From Oscillatoria sp. CS-180 (GTDB lineage Bacteria > Cyanobacteriota > Cyanobacteriia > Phormidesmidales > Phormidesmidaceae), in the NCBI RefSeq assembly GCF_028330965.1, contig NZ_JAQMUB010000043.1:1-64000 (forward strand): DNA of 64,000 nt, written 5' to 3'. The notes under the pieces are model-generated. The model had not been told where the DNA came from, searched no databases, and saw only the letters and a list, made by a program, of their open reading frames with translations. Positions within the stretch are counted from its first letter, which is position 1. Each line of letters opens with the position of its first letter. The position numbers and the translations under genes are program-made. This document shows, one piece after another, positions 37,645 through 48,576 of this stretch.

Positions 37645-38361
37645 ATGAGCAGTAATTTAGCAAGCAAGCTTCGAGAAGGCACTAAGAAAGCGCATACGAT
37701 GGCTGAGAACGTCGGATTTGTCCGATGTTTTTTGCGTGGCGTTGTTGAAAAGAACTCTTACCGGAAGCTAGTTGCCAACTTCTACTTTGCCTACACAGCA
37801 ATGGAAGAGGAACTGGAGCGTCATAAAGATCACTCCGTTGTTTCTAAAATCTACTTCCCAGAGCTTCACCGGAAGCAGAGCTTAGAAACAGATTTGCACT
37901 ATTACTATGGTGCTAACTGGCGGGAACAAATCAGTCTTTCTAAAGCAGGCCAAACCTACGTTGATCGCATCCGTGAGGTTTCCAATACTCAGCCAGAACT
38001 GCTGGTTGGTCACTCTTATACCCGCTATTTAGGCGACCTCTCTGGTGGTCAAATTCTAAAGGGAATTGCTCAGCGAGCAATGAACTTGACTGATGGTGAA
38101 GGCACTGCTTTCTACGAGTTCGAAGACATCAGCGACGAGAAGGCGTTTAAAGCAACTTATCGTCAGTCTTTGGATGATATTGACGTTAGCGAAGCAATGG
38201 CTGACCAAATTGTTGAGGAAGCTAACGACGCCTTCGGTCTTAATATGGAGATGTTCCAAGAGCTAGAAGGCAACTTGGTAAAGGCGATCGGGCAAATGCT
38301 GTTCAACACTCTGACCAGCCGTCGTCGTCGGGGCAGCACCGAACTCGCAACCGCCGAATAA
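37645..38361 (+). CDS. ho1: Heme oxygenase
   Basis: 238 residues, full length. The proximal heme ligand His17 is in REGTKKAHTMAENVGFVRCF, and the distal-helix glycine motif is in YLGDLSGGQILKGIA. It converts heme to biliverdin using ferredoxin. Biliverdin is the precursor of phycocyanobilin used by the allophycocyanins and RfpA in this window. Whether it is the general HO1 or a low-oxygen paralog cannot be told. It is followed by a strong terminator-like hairpin. Confidence 0.94.
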   Translation: MSSNLASKLREGTKKAHTMAENVGFVRCFLRGVVEKNSYRKLVANFYFAYTAMEEELERHKDHSVVSKIYFPELHRKQSLETDLHYYYGANWREQISLSKAGQTYVDRIREVSNTQPELLVGHSYTRYLGDLSGGQILKGIAQRAMNLTDGEGTAFYEFEDISDEKAFKATYRQSLDDIDVSEAMADQIVEEANDAFGLNMEMFQELEGNLVKAIGQMLFNTLTSRRRRGSTELATAE

Positions 38362-38438
38362 GCTTCGAAAAACCTGCGCGCCGCCGTGTGACAGCACTAA
38401 CAGCTGTACAGGTGCACTGATCTTTATAGGGTTCTAAT

Positions 38439-38476
38439 ACTCGAAGGGGACGCAATATGTCGCGTCCCCTTCGAGT
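38439..38476 (+). terminator. Strong hairpin after heme oxygenase
   Basis: ACTCGAAGGGGACGC (38439-38453) pairs with GCGTCCCCTTCGAGT (38462-38476), a perfect 15-bp stem, followed by GTTTGGCTTT. It probably terminates the heme oxygenase transcript. Confidence 0.75.
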
Positions 38477-38647
38477 GTTTGGCTTTAGTCATCTAGGCAG
38501 CAGTCGTTTTGACAATGGCAACTTTCATACCAAGCAGCCCACGGGCGCACTAAGCATAACTTTAGTCATCCGGCCCGCCGCCTTGACCTAACGGAACTGA
38601 CAACAGCTGTAGAATCCGGCTATAACAGCAAAAAAATCCCTTCACCT

Positions 38648-41600
38648 TTAGTCCTGAACCCGCTCGACAGTCCCTACACGGCCATCAATGCGGACCACCT
38701 CTCCATCCTGAAACTGCTGAGTCGCCTGAGCAATATTCATGACTGCAGGAATTCGATATTCTCGTGCCACGATCGCCCCATGGGACAATCGCCCCCCCAC
38801 CTCCGCAATCAATCCCGCTGCCTGGGCCAAAATGGGTGCCCACCCGGCATCGGTATAGGGCACCACAATGATGGTGTTGGGCGGCAAAGGGGTAGAAAGC
38901 TGTAAAGTGTTCAAAATTTTGACCGGACCTTCTACCTGTCCTGCGCTTGCTCCAATGCCCTGTAAGACTCCTGCATTTATAGATAGAGGACTGCTTGTAC
39001 GGGTAGGATCAGCCGGCGGATCGTTGCCATACACAATGAATGGAACAGTATTCCACTGCTGACGCTGAGTGAATTGCGATCGCCGCTGCTCCACCACAGC
39101 CTGTAGCGTGGATGCTTGCAGTAATCCCGCTACGCCTTGTTTCAACTCTTCAAGAGTAAGAAAAAAAGCATCTCCCGCTTGCAGTAGCAGTCCTTGAGCG
39201 ATCGCGTGTTCCTCCAACCTCAGCAAACTCCATCGCAATTCTGCCAGCAGCATCAAGTAGACTGTGGCAACCCGACCCTTTAGATTTAATCGGCTCTGCA
39301 CTTGACGGTACTGCCATGTATCACCCTGTGGCGACTCTTCCGAAGTCGTGTCTTCGGGGCGGTCCGGCGCATTGGGTGGATTCAAGAAGAACTGAGTAAA
39401 CAGATCTCGAACGGGCTGAGGATCTTCCTGCCAGGTCGGAATTGCGATATCTGTTCCCACTTCGCTGAGGTAGCCGTAGTGCTCAACTAATTGGTTCAGT
39501 TCGGTCAAGAGCGACTGACCGCTGGGCTCTGTTGACAGCTTTTTAAATAGAGCATTCGTAGGAGAAATCCCTTCGCCCTGAGATAAGTCTAAGAGGTGAG
39601 GATACTGCTGACGGGCAGAGGTTGCCAATGTTTTGATGGCTTGCACAGAGGCGATTTCAGGTTGCTGACTTGGGTCCAGCGCAGTCTCTGGGACTTGAAA
39701 AAGGGCGCGTCGCAAGGCGAAGCTCAATGGCGCCAAAATGTTATAATAGGTGGCGGTTTTGAGCTGATCAAGAATTAAGTCAGTTCTTTGCACACAGTCT
39801 GACACCGGCAGGGAAGACGCTCGCCCCTGACGAAGCTGCTGTAAGACAGGTGCAAACTGCTGGCGATCGTTCCGAGAAAATTCTTGAATTAAGCTCCATT
39901 CATTGCCCAATAGCCGTAACAGGCCAGGAACATTTTTGAGCGTACTTAGAATCGGAGGCTTACTAAATGGACTGCCTAAAGTCAAAAATTCCAGACTCTC
40001 AGGAGGGAGCCCCATACGGCGAAAAATATCGCCTAGTAAAGTGGCATTGAAGTAGGCTCGTGAGTAATGCAGCGTCGCTGTTTCTTTGAAATCAAGCCCT
40101 GCCGCGCGATCGCCCAACACGATAGTGAAAATTTCACCCCAGACACCGCAAGTCAACGGTCGATTGATGGACCACGTGAGCGGGCGAATGACACCTGGAA
40201 TGACCTCTGCGGCAATTTTGCGCGTCCAGATGGGGACCAATGTTGTAATGGGTCGTGCCTGAAGCAGCCACAGCGTTTCGCCATCAAAGCTCCACTCAAT
40301 GTCTTGGGGAATGCCATGGTAGTACAGCTCCAAATGTCTGGCTAGACGGGCGACCTGCTGGATCAGAGTTGAAGGCACGGAGTCCTCCAAACCCTGATTG
40401 AGCGCTTCTAGGGTGATTGATGCCGGCTCCCACTGAGATACCTCCTCAGCCGGCCATTCTGTCAAAGCGACTTCATCGACATCAACGCGGTACTGCTGTG
40501 GAGTAACTCGACCTGACACAATTTGGTCGGCACCGCCTGCTAAAGCCTCAACAATAACGGCATTGCCTTGCTCGACTGGATCACGGCTAAAGGCCACCCC
40601 TGAGTACACGCCCTCAACCTGCTTCTGGACCAGCAGAGCGATACCCGACTGTTCTTCCAAGCCACGATCGCGGCGGTATTGTTCCGCTTCTGGGCGATGA
40701 TAAGATGCCCGGCATTGCTCAACCGCCTCAGTTAATGCCGCCCTAGTGCTGACATGAGCAATAGTTTCGTACTGTCCAGCAGCAGAGGCGCTTTCGCTGT
40801 CTTCACTAATTGCCGATGAGCGCACAATCCAGGGCTGCTGCCAAGGATCGACTTCGATGGATTCTAAGTGAGACACAAGCGATCGCACGCCAGAGGCAGC
40901 AGGTAGAATCCAACCGGGTGGAACAGCATAGCCTGCTTGCTTGAGTTCCGCCAAGGTAGCTGCTTTCCGCCCCATCTGCTGCACTTGAGGTTTATCGCTT
41001 AGTGACTTAATCACATCTCGACCTCGAAAATACTCAAACATTCTACGAGAATCGGATGCTGGCTGCGTGGAGGCCAACGATAGATCATCTGGGATCTGAC
41101 GATAGATCCAGGCCAGAAGAAGACTGAGAATGATGGTGGACGCGATCGCCGCTGGATGCCCTGGACGTCGCAGTAATTCGACAATGGGAATCAAAATGAG
41201 GACAAATAAACGACCCTGTTGTCGACGACGAACGATGGCAAACCAGGTCCCCGAAACAACAAAGATGATCAAAGCGCCCACCCAATCGTGAACGATGTAG
41301 CCCCAAACCACATTGGTTGTTCCAGCCCCTCGCCCCACGACATAGCGTCCTACCACCAGAGCAATCAGAGCAACTATTTCCCAAGCCGGAGAAACGGGGA
41401 AGAGCGATCGTGCTAGCGTCACGACTGCAATCCCTTTTAAGGCCTCAGACAGAACTGCAAGCAGCCCTAACCTTGTACCGCCGTGATAAAACGCTGCTGA
41501 GACACTGATGTTGCCTGTCCCTAAATCCGCTAAGCGTTTCTGGGCCAGTCCCTCAACAATCCAGCTGATAATCGGCAATCCGCCAACGCCGAAAGCAACG

Positions 41601-41686
41601 ATGCAGAGAACGGACGCAGTCCAAGTAGTTGAAGAGGGCATTGCTTGAAGTAGCCACAAATCGTGTTTGCGTTTGCTTGTTAGCAA
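38648..41686 (-). CDS. PlsY-like membrane domain fused to PEP-synthase-type dikinase
   Basis: 1012 residues. The N-terminal part (about 1-200) is membrane-embedded and resembles glycerol-3-phosphate acyltransferase PlsY: LGTGNISVSAAFYHGG and ALKGIAVV, but the later GGKGVAT-type loop is degenerate (GRGAGTTN). Residues about 230-480 form a PPDK/PEP-synthase ATP-binding domain (MGRKAATLAELKQAGYAVPP, WSFDGETLWLLQARP). A middle region of several hundred residues follows, then a phosphohistidine domain with His969 in GGRLSHGAIVAREY. The C-terminal PEP-binding barrel is absent, as in rifampin-phosphotransferase-like enzymes. The substrate is unknown. A lipid-linked phosphotransfer role is speculative. 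Confidence 0.8.
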   Translation of the reverse strand: MLTSKRKHDLWLLQAMPSSTTWTASVLCIVAFGVGGLPIISWIVEGLAQKRLADLGTGNISVSAAFYHGGTRLGLLAVLSEALKGIAVVTLARSLFPVSPAWEIVALIALVVGRYVVGRGAGTTNVVWGYIVHDWVGALIIFVVSGTWFAIVRRRQQGRLFVLILIPIVELLRRPGHPAAIASTIILSLLLAWIYRQIPDDLSLASTQPASDSRRMFEYFRGRDVIKSLSDKPQVQQMGRKAATLAELKQAGYAVPPGWILPAASGVRSLVSHLESIEVDPWQQPWIVRSSAISEDSESASAAGQYETIAHVSTRAALTEAVEQCRASYHRPEAEQYRRDRGLEEQSGIALLVQKQVEGVYSGVAFSRDPVEQGNAVIVEALAGGADQIVSGRVTPQQYRVDVDEVALTEWPAEEVSQWEPASITLEALNQGLEDSVPSTLIQQVARLARHLELYYHGIPQDIEWSFDGETLWLLQARPITTLVPIWTRKIAAEVIPGVIRPLTWSINRPLTCGVWGEIFTIVLGDRAAGLDFKETATLHYSRAYFNATLLGDIFRRMGLPPESLEFLTLGSPFSKPPILSTLKNVPGLLRLLGNEWSLIQEFSRNDRQQFAPVLQQLRQGRASSLPVSDCVQRTDLILDQLKTATYYNILAPLSFALRRALFQVPETALDPSQQPEIASVQAIKTLATSARQQYPHLLDLSQGEGISPTNALFKKLSTEPSGQSLLTELNQLVEHYGYLSEVGTDIAIPTWQEDPQPVRDLFTQFFLNPPNAPDRPEDTTSEESPQGDTWQYRQVQSRLNLKGRVATVYLMLLAELRWSLLRLEEHAIAQGLLLQAGDAFFLTLEELKQGVAGLLQASTLQAVVEQRRSQFTQRQQWNTVPFIVYGNDPPADPTRTSSPLSINAGVLQGIGASAGQVEGPVKILNTLQLSTPLPPNTIIVVPYTDAGWAPILAQAAGLIAEVGGRLSHGAIVAREYRIPAVMNIAQATQQFQDGEVVRIDGRVGTVERVQD

Positions 41687-42892
41687 TGCATCTTACAAAT
41701 TAAACCGTCTAGCGACAAATGAGCCGTCGCCAGTTCCGTTACGGCAAGCCGGCAGGCCATCTAAACCTGTCTAGTTTGAGAACCGTAGCTTCCCTTCTTT
41801 TAGGACCAACTACGATTTGCTCATAGCTGGTCCGCGATCGCAGTCCGATAGCTTGTATCAACTTTTTTGCAAAAGCTGTGCTGACAATCTTGTTAGCTTC
41901 AGCAACACGACATCCATGACTAAAGACACCAGTTATCCATTCCTCGTTTGTCATGGAGCTGAGATTGCGCCCTTCATTCCAGACATGGTTTCTATCTAGG
42001 GCCTTTCGGGTTCAGTTACACAAATTGGCACAATGCTTGGCGAATGAAAGGATTACAGATGAACACGGAATCTACAAACGGAACACAGAATGCAGAGTGC
42101 GAGCATTCATGTCCGTAGCTAAACATATGGAGGCAGTTTTTGAGAACGACTTCATAGAAATTTTGCCTATCTGTAAAATTACGGAATAGGTTTATGAGTA
42201 GATCTGCCATTCTTTGTAACGCTGCCGAAAAACTTGGATACAAGAGACTAGGTTAGACCTACTTGGATTCCGAAGACACTTAGGAAAAATGTTTTCAGGG
42301 TAAACGCCATTTTTATACAATGGCGATGGGAATACCGCATTACTTGCATCAACATAGCTTGTCTTACAGCTCATCCTGAAGGACTTCCCTCTTAAGCAGG
42401 GCTAATTATGTATCTACCATAATCCATTAAAGTTACGAGGGAAAACACGTAAATGAGTGAGTAGTTTATTATACTTATAGTCTTCGCTACTATAGAATCT
42501 AAAGGGCTTTAAATAATTTTTTTAAGTGTCTAAGTAAAATTCCGTACACTATTTAAATTTTTTGTGAACTATGAACAAATGAGTTGATTTGATAGGTCGA
42601 GTCGTTGTTACATGCGATGGATTCAAACTAATTTGATGAACCCCCAATAGCTGTTGAGGGTTTCGAATACATCAGGTCTCGGATGGTCTATCCAGATATT
42701 TTTGTCTATGCCCCGGCGATCACAGCGGCTTCTTGTTGCGAAGGATGACATTCAGCATCTCCGGAGATCAGAGTATGGCTTTTGAAGGCATTTGTGATCT
42801 TGGTGAAATTTCCGTAAAGTTTGGTTTCAAAACCAGCAATACCACTGAGACGTTCTGAGCGGTGCGAAATTTTTTAGACGAGGAATTTAAAA
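41687..42892. other. 1.2-kb gap between the dikinase and polysaccharide genes
   Basis: Several short frames exist on both strands, but none resembles a protein and none has a good ribosome site. AT content rises after 42400. A short AACCCCCAA/TTGAGGGTT hairpin is near 42640-42665. The gap separates the photosynthesis-related and surface-polysaccharide regions and may contain degraded sequence. Confidence 0.4.
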
Positions 42893-43645
42893 GTGAACTT
42901 TCCTAAGGTCGAGGTAACTGGCACACCAGTAACAGCTTTAACGCTAGGCGAGCAAATTAGCGTTATGGTTGATTGGGCGAAACGTCGGTGTAGCAAGGTG
43001 GTTTGCGTTGCCAATGTCCATATGCTGATGGAGTCTCGTTGGAATCAGAGCTTTAGCAGCATCCTTGCGAAGGCTGATCTAGTTACTCCTGACGGTATGC
43101 CGTTGGTTTGGGTAATGAGGAAAATTGGCGCTAAGTCTCAAGATCGGGTTGCCGGGATGGATATTTTTCAATCCGTATGTGACAAGGCCGTTCAGGAGGG
43201 GCTTTCCGTCTATCTTTTTGGCTCTACGCCACCGGTCTTAAGCAAAATGCAAGAGCGATTAAAGCAAGACTATCCTGATTTGAAATTGGCAGGGGTTGAG
43301 TCACCTCCTTTCCGCGCACTGACTGAATCTGAGAATGCTGCGATCGCTCAGCGCATTAATGCTAGTGGCGCGGGGTTTACCTTCGTGTCTTTAGGTTGTC
43401 CTAAGCAGGAGATCTGGATGGAGGATCAGCGGGGCAAAGTGAATTCTGTCATGATTGGCGTGGGTGCTGTTTTTCCTGTCTATGCGCGTGTCAAGAAGCA
43501 TGCCCCTAAATGGGTCCGTGAGAGCGGCCTGGAATGGTTTTATAGACTGCTCCAAGAACCTCGACGTCTGTTTGGTCGATATCTCAAAACAATCCCTCCC
43601 TTCGTTTGGTTGGCATTTCGACAACTTCAAAGCCAAAATAGATGA
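42893..43645 (+). CDS. WecG/TagA/CpsF-family glycosyltransferase
   Basis: 250 residues, GT26 family. Typical motifs are VANVHMLMES, ADLVTPDGMPLVWVMR and DRVAGMDIFQSVCD near the middle, FVSLGCPKQEIWM and VGAVFPVYA, and the end APKWVRESGLEWFYRLLQEP. These enzymes add N-acetylmannosamine uronate or N-acetylmannosamine to a lipid-linked primer. GTG is the probable start at 42893. It begins the plus-strand sugar gene group, 108 bp ahead of gmd. A second member is at 52581. Confidence 0.88.
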   Translation: MNFPKVEVTGTPVTALTLGEQISVMVDWAKRRCSKVVCVANVHMLMESRWNQSFSSILAKADLVTPDGMPLVWVMRKIGAKSQDRVAGMDIFQSVCDKAVQEGLSVYLFGSTPPVLSKMQERLKQDYPDLKLAGVESPPFRALTESENAAIAQRINASGAGFTFVSLGCPKQEIWMEDQRGKVNSVMIGVGAVFPVYARVKKHAPKWVRESGLEWFYRLLQEPRRLFGRYLKTIPPFVWLAFRQLQSQNR

Positions 43646-43753
43646 CGGTATTTATGTTTTTAGTGCAATGCTTGTAGATTTGCTGAGGCCACATCTCTGA
43701 GCACTTGCTATATCTAGAAGCAAATTATGTATTTTTAGGAGTCAATATTCATA

Positions 43754-44830
43754 ATGACTAAAGTAGCTCTTATTACCGGTATTACAGGACAGGATGGTTC
43801 ATATCTTAGTGAACTTTTGTTAGAGAAGGGCTACGAAGTCCACGGCATTATTCGCCGAACTTCAACTTTTAATACTGACCGCATTGACCATCTGTATGAG
43901 GATCCCCATAGTCAAACAGCTAAGCTCTTTTTGCACTATGGCGATCTGACAGATGGAACCACTTTGCGTCGCATTCTGGAAGAGGTTAAGCCTACTGAGA
44001 TTTATAATCTCGGTGCTCAATCTCACGTTCGTGTCAGCTTTGATTCTCCTGAATACACGGTCGATTCTGTCGGTATGGGGACGTTGAGATTGCTGGAAGC
44101 CGTTCGTGACTATCGATCTCGGACAGGCATTGAAGTTCGGTATTACCAAGCAGGTTCCTCTGAAATGTTTGGTAAGGTCCAAGAAGTACCCCAGAGAGAG
44201 GCGACTCCCTTCTACCCTCGGAGTCCTTATGCCTGTGCCAAGGTCTATGCCCACTGGCAAACGGTCAACTACCGTGAGTCCTATGGCATTTTTGCCTGTA
44301 ATGGAATTCTGTTTAATCACGAGTCACCCCGAAGAGGCGAGACGTTTGTGACTCGAAAAATCACGCGAGCAGTTGCGCGTATCGTAGCAGGTCGGCAAAG
44401 CAAGTTGTACATGGGGAATTTGGACTCCAAGCGTGATTGGGGCTATGCGAAAGATTATGTTCAAGCGATGTGGCTGATGCTGCAACAGGAGCAGCCTGAC
44501 GATTATGTTGTGGCCACTGGTGAAACGCATTCAGTTAAAGAGTTTTTGGATATCGCTTTTGGACACGTCAACCTCAACTGGGAAGACTATGTCGCCTTTG
44601 ATGAGCGGTATTTGCGTCCTGCAGAGGTTGATTTGCTGATTGGTGACCCTACCAAAGCCACTGAAAAACTGAACTGGAAACCTTCGGTCACATTTGAAGA
44701 ACTCGTCCATTTGATGGTGGACGCTGACCTGAAAGCATTAGGGTTGGTTCCGCTCAACGGCAGCGTGCCAAAAGACATTCTAGATAAGGCTACTTTACGG
44801 ATGCCTAGCGAGAGTGGCGCTTCTAGGTGA
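43754..44830 (+). CDS. gmd: GDP-mannose 4,6-dehydratase
   Basis: 358 residues, full length. NAD(P)-binding [20 protein letters not shown] near the start; catalytic Tyr-Lys in [35 protein letters not shown] and [15 protein letters not shown] are hallmarks of Gmd. It makes GDP-4-keto-6-deoxymannose, the precursor of GDP-fucose and related sugars. It works with the GDP-fucose synthase encoded next. Confidence 0.96.
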   Translation: MTKVALITGITGQDGSYLSELLLEKGYEVHGIIRRTSTFNTDRIDHLYEDPHSQTAKLFLHYGDLTDGTTLRRILEEVKPTEIYNLGAQSHVRVSFDSPEYTVDSVGMGTLRLLEAVRDYRSRTGIEVRYYQAGSSEMFGKVQEVPQREATPFYPRSPYACAKVYAHWQTVNYRESYGIFACNGILFNHESPRRGETFVTRKITRAVARIVAGRQSKLYMGNLDSKRDWGYAKDYVQAMWLMLQQEQPDDYVVATGETHSVKEFLDIAFGHVNLNWEDYVAFDERYLRPAEVDLLIGDPTKATEKLNWKPSVTFEELVHLMVDADLKALGLVPLNGSVPKDILDKATLRMPSESGASR

Positions 44831-45188
44831 TCACGGGCCAATCTTAGTCGCTTACCGCTATCCCTGAAATAGGTGGGGACTGATTGAGTTGCCCCAGAAA
44901 ACTATTTAGTTTCAAAAGTCCTCTGGTACGGGTATCTCTCCGGACTTACTTAAAGTGTCCGCAGGTAGGACAGGTATTTGATAACCTGTTTTTGCAAGCC
45001 CTGCTCTTGAGTAAGTCCTGTCTTGGATAACAGTCTGGTGCGAAAACCAAGCAGGGGGCTTTTGATTCGACTATGTCACGTTTCAGTTCTGTGGATGTCA
45101 ACAGATATCCCGTGACCTTTTTATGAACTCAGGGTTTTGCTTTAATTGAAATTGCTATAGATCCTGATTTAAACAGGAAAGAAACGAT
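44831..45188 (+). other. Intergenic region between gmd and fcl
   Basis: 358 bp with no recognisable gene; composition is close to its neighbours. It may contain a separate fcl promoter. Confidence 0.4.
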
Positions 45189-46130
45189 ATGGATTCTCAA
45201 GCAAAAGTCTATGTTGCTGGCCACAACGGTCTAGTTGGTGGAGCTATTGTTCGAGCACTGAAAGATCAAGGTTATGCCAATCTGGTTTTGCGATCTAGCA
45301 AGGAATTAGATCTTCGTAATCAGCAAGCAGTTGACACGTTTTTTGCTCAAGAAAAACCTGATTACGTTTTTCTTGCAGCCGCTAAGGTGGGCGGCATTCA
45401 GGCGAATAACACTTACCGTGCTGAGTTTCTGTATGACAACTTGATGATCGAGGCGAATGTAATCCACAGTGCTTACCGCCATCAAGTTCAGAAGCTTTTA
45501 TTTCTAGGATCCTCTTGTATTTATCCCAAGTTATGTGCTCAGCCTATGCAGGAAGAGTATTTGTTGACTGGGTTCCTAGAACCGACTAATGAACCTTATG
45601 CGATCGCTAAAATTGCGGGCCTTAAACTCTGTGAAAACTATTGCCGTCAGTACGGCGTCAATTTCATCTCAGCGATGCCGACAAACCTCTACGGCATCAA
45701 CGACAACTTTGATCTCGCTAATTCTCATGTTCTTCCCGCGTTGATTCGAAAATTTCACGAAGCTAAATTGAATCAATCACCCACAGTAACCGTGTGGGGA
45801 ACGGGAGAACCATTGCGAGAATTTTTGTATGTCGATGATTTGGCAGATGCGCTCATTTTCCTCATGCAGAATTACGACGAGACTGAGTTCGTCAATGTAG
45901 GTACTGGAGAAGAAGTGTCTATCAAAGAACTGGCGTTGACGATTCAAGTCGTTGTGGGATATTCGGGAGACCTCGTTTTTGATACCTCTAAACCGGATGG
46001 AACTCCTCGTAAACTGCTGGATGTGTCACGGCTGACGAAGTCGGGTTGGCGAGCCAAAACCAGTTTGAAGGAAGGTATTGAAAAGACCTATGCCTGGTAT
46101 CTGGAGAACATGGACTCGATTCGGAAATAG
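45189..46130 (+). CDS. fcl: GDP-L-fucose synthase
   Basis: 313 residues, extended SDR. N-terminal [14 protein letters not shown], then [19 protein letters not shown], the serine region [14 protein letters not shown], the catalytic [16 protein letters not shown], and [24 protein letters not shown]. It turns the product of Gmd into GDP-L-fucose by epimerisation and reduction. Its stop codon directly abuts the stop of the opposite-strand gene at 46131. With gmd it supplies fucose for the polysaccharide locus. Confidence 0.95.
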   Translation: MDSQAKVYVAGHNGLVGGAIVRALKDQGYANLVLRSSKELDLRNQQAVDTFFAQEKPDYVFLAAAKVGGIQANNTYRAEFLYDNLMIEANVIHSAYRHQVQKLLFLGSSCIYPKLCAQPMQEEYLLTGFLEPTNEPYAIAKIAGLKLCENYCRQYGVNFISAMPTNLYGINDNFDLANSHVLPALIRKFHEAKLNQSPTVTVWGTGEPLREFLYVDDLADALIFLMQNYDETEFVNVGTGEEVSIKELALTIQVVVGYSGDLVFDTSKPDGTPRKLLDVSRLTKSGWRAKTSLKEGIEKTYAWYLENMDSIRK

Positions 46131-46526
46131 CTACGCCTGCTGTTGTGCTTTGTAAGCAGCCCAGCCACCGATGTCAGAAATGTCAGGCCAGCCGTCTCGC
46201 TCGATGAGAGATTGGGGATAGAGCATCGCGATCGCCGTTGTACCATCCGTCAGAGTCACCTCCGCCGGATACATATCGGGCGGTTCGGTAGCAACCAGAT
46301 GCTCGTATTGCTCTATCGACAACTGATATAGCTCGCCAGGAATTGAAATGCCATCTGACGCAACTTCGTAAATACCAGGATGCCAACCGTCTCTTACAGC
46401 ATGTAGGCGATAGTAAGGTTTGGTTTGGGCTTTCCTCAAGAAGACTGCGCCTTGTAGATTACCGTGATCTGGCTGTCCTTTCAAGGCAGACCCACAGATG
46501 AAAACAGTCTTATTCTCTAAAGTCAT
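46131..46526 (-). CDS. Allophanate-hydrolase C-terminal-like protein (GGCT-type fold)
   Basis: 131 residues from an ATG at 46526, with AAGGGAAG upstream; a farther start at 46622 is less likely. FICGSALKGQPDHGNLQGAV, RLHAVRDGWHPGIYEV, GISIPGELYQL and EPPDMYPAEVTLTDG match the stand-alone form of the C-terminal domain of allophanate hydrolase, related to gamma-glutamylcyclotransferases. It has no amidase domain, so it does not make up a full allophanate hydrolase alone. A link to the ureido-hydrolase module at 48.6-50.7 kb is tempting but unproven. Confidence 0.8.
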   Translation of the reverse strand: MTLENKTVFICGSALKGQPDHGNLQGAVFLRKAQTKPYYRLHAVRDGWHPGIYEVASDGISIPGELYQLSIEQYEHLVATEPPDMYPAEVTLTDGTTAIAMLYPQSLIERDGWPDISDIGGWAAYKAQQQA

Positions 46527-47519
46527 ACTTAGGCTACTTCCCTTGACGAAACGAATGCTACTCGCTGATATGCGTACAGGACTCCTAAATGTTTTACCAC
46601 CTTCATACGTGCAGTCAGTCAACTTCAGACGGAATACTACCAGTTTTGAGAAAAATCTTGGAATATGTAAGACAGGTTTTCTATAGATGACAAATTGAGA
46701 AATAAGTCTACTACCGTCAAATCAATGACAATTCTATTTTGATGAGTATGACCATATAGATTTAAGACTATAATAAGGATTGAAAACGCATATTTCTCTT
46801 AAGACGGTTTGACAACACTTCGGACAGTTTTTTTAAAGCCAACAAGAGAATGCGGGTTGTAACTCTCTTCCTCAATCATTAGGTCAACAAAAAATCAAAG
46901 GTTTCAGCGCTTGCCTAGAAAATTGTCCGACTATTAGGAGTTGAGAATCTTTTGTTAAAAGCTAATTTTACCCGGAATATTGAACCTGCTAAGTGTATAG
47001 CTTATCGAAAGGATCCTCTAAAATTGCGCACGACGATAAAACTAGAAACACCTGTATTTCTTCCTAATTAAGAAGGCCGAAAAATATTCAAATAAAGTTA
47101 TAGCTTCTGCTAGATTATTGTAGAAAATCTGCGTTTTCTGTACATCTACTTGCATATGCTTGTGCTTTATAGCAATCCATCTTAATTTCATAGACTTGGG
47201 ATGACCAGTTAAAGGGATTCACGGGAATACCCGTGAATCGGGAAAATAAAGTATTCTAATCTACCTTGCCTAGAACTTTACTATGATCCAGGTGAATAGT
47301 TGCTGAAGTTGTTCTTTTAAGATGCACAATCCTACCAAAAAATTTCAAGTATCTATTTTGAAGCTTTAGTGTGTCTTTTATTCTGATTTTGGTGTGAGTA
47401 GACTGTAGTATTTTAATACCTTTATGCAATCAAATATTTTCATATGGATTTGCATTTGAGATTGTCATATGAATTTTATGTTCAATTAGTAGCCTCCATC
47501 ATTTGAGGAACAAAGTCAT
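46527..47519. other. AT-rich gap before a sulfotransferase gene
   Basis: About 990 bp, AT-rich, without a convincing ORF. It holds the perfect hairpin at 47216-47239. It may be residue of rearrangement within the surface-polysaccharide region. Confidence 0.4.
47216..47239. repeat. Perfect 10-bp hairpin
   Basis: GATTCACGGG (47216-47225) pairs with CCCGTGAATC (47230-47239), loop AATA. The hairpin at 27244-27265 uses a similar GGGACTCAC/GTGAGTCCC design, which suggests a dispersed stem-loop family with variable arms. Confidence 0.6.
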
Positions 47520-48170
47520 ATGCTCATATCAGAGAAGTATAAATTCATCTTCATCCATATACATAAGAACGCCGGTATCAGCATCAAACATGCACTACGA
47601 CCGTTTGCGGTAGAGAAATGGCAGCCATTTGCGATCGGGCAGTGGCAATGGAGGGTTCATAAAAGACTCAAGAAAAAGGGGTTTCCGTCACCTTTCTTTG
47701 AGCCTCATCCATTCCATGGGCATATCAAAGCATCCGAAATGATAGATGCTTTGGGTTTCGATGCATTCAATTCGTTCTTCTCATTCGCGGTTGTTAGGAA
47801 TCCATGGGATTGGCAAGTATCTCTCTATAAATACATGCTGAAAAGAGAGACACATTACCAACATGAGTTCATAAAAAGCCTAGGTAGCTTCGAAAATTAC
47901 ATAAAATGGAGGTGTGAAAATGAAGTGAGATATCAGAAAGATTTTATATACTCAGAAGATAATAGGTTGCTAGTTGATTTTGTCGGAAGATATGAAAACT
48001 TAAACGCCGATTTTAATCAAATATGTTCTCGAATTGGCGTTTCTACCTCTTTGCCAAAACTTAATGTATCAGATGGAAGGCCATATCGACACTACTACAC
48101 AGAAGAAACGAAAGAACTAGTAGGTAAAGTATTCGAGCCTGATGTCAAGATACTTGACTATACTTTTTGA
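47520..48170 (+). CDS. Sulfotransferase family 2-like protein
   Basis: 216 residues. FIFIHIHKNAGISIKHALRP near the start is the 5'-phosphosulfate loop, and FAVVRNPWDWQVSLYKYML the 3'-phosphate site, as in membrane-associated carbohydrate sulfotransferases (Sulfotransfer_2). It probably transfers sulfate from PAPS to sugar hydroxyls. There is no signal peptide. It stands alone on the plus strand, apart from the four minus-strand sulfotransferase genes to the right. Confidence 0.8.
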   Translation: MLISEKYKFIFIHIHKNAGISIKHALRPFAVEKWQPFAIGQWQWRVHKRLKKKGFPSPFFEPHPFHGHIKASEMIDALGFDAFNSFFSFAVVRNPWDWQVSLYKYMLKRETHYQHEFIKSLGSFENYIKWRCENEVRYQKDFIYSEDNRLLVDFVGRYENLNADFNQICSRIGVSTSLPKLNVSDGRPYRHYYTEETKELVGKVFEPDVKILDYTF

Positions 48171-48576
48171 AATTCGCTGAGCAAGTGTAGTGACCAAGTA
48201 GCGATCTTACCATCCTGTATTGCAACCGATAACCTAGTGGTCTGACAGCTTTGAAGTTATGAGTTAGCTATTCCTGAAAGTGTTGTCAAACAGGTACGCC
48301 TTGCTTAAAATTTTGAGCTAGACACTGCACTAAGGTAGTGTCTCAACCCTTCATTAGAGAATAAGAGTTGAGCGATTTTTTAACTAGAGCAGCGACGAAG
48401 CGATTTACAGCCTTCACCGATTTAAAGTGGGCTTTCTGATTTGTTATAGTTGTTATTAAAATATCATTAACTTAGTAGATAAGAATCGTTGTGAAACTTT
48501 AGAACAATATCGAAAATTGGAAAACCATGAAAAAGATTTCGCTAAGCTATGTGCCTAAAGGAACAACTTAGACGGC
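48171..48576. other. Intergenic region
   Basis: About 400 bp between convergent genes; no gene or clear terminator was recognised. Confidence 0.4.

Noticed and set aside
41739-42374. Several 60-80 codon frames in the 1.2-kb gap
   Set aside because: They overlap on both strands, show no domain, and none has a convincing ribosome site.
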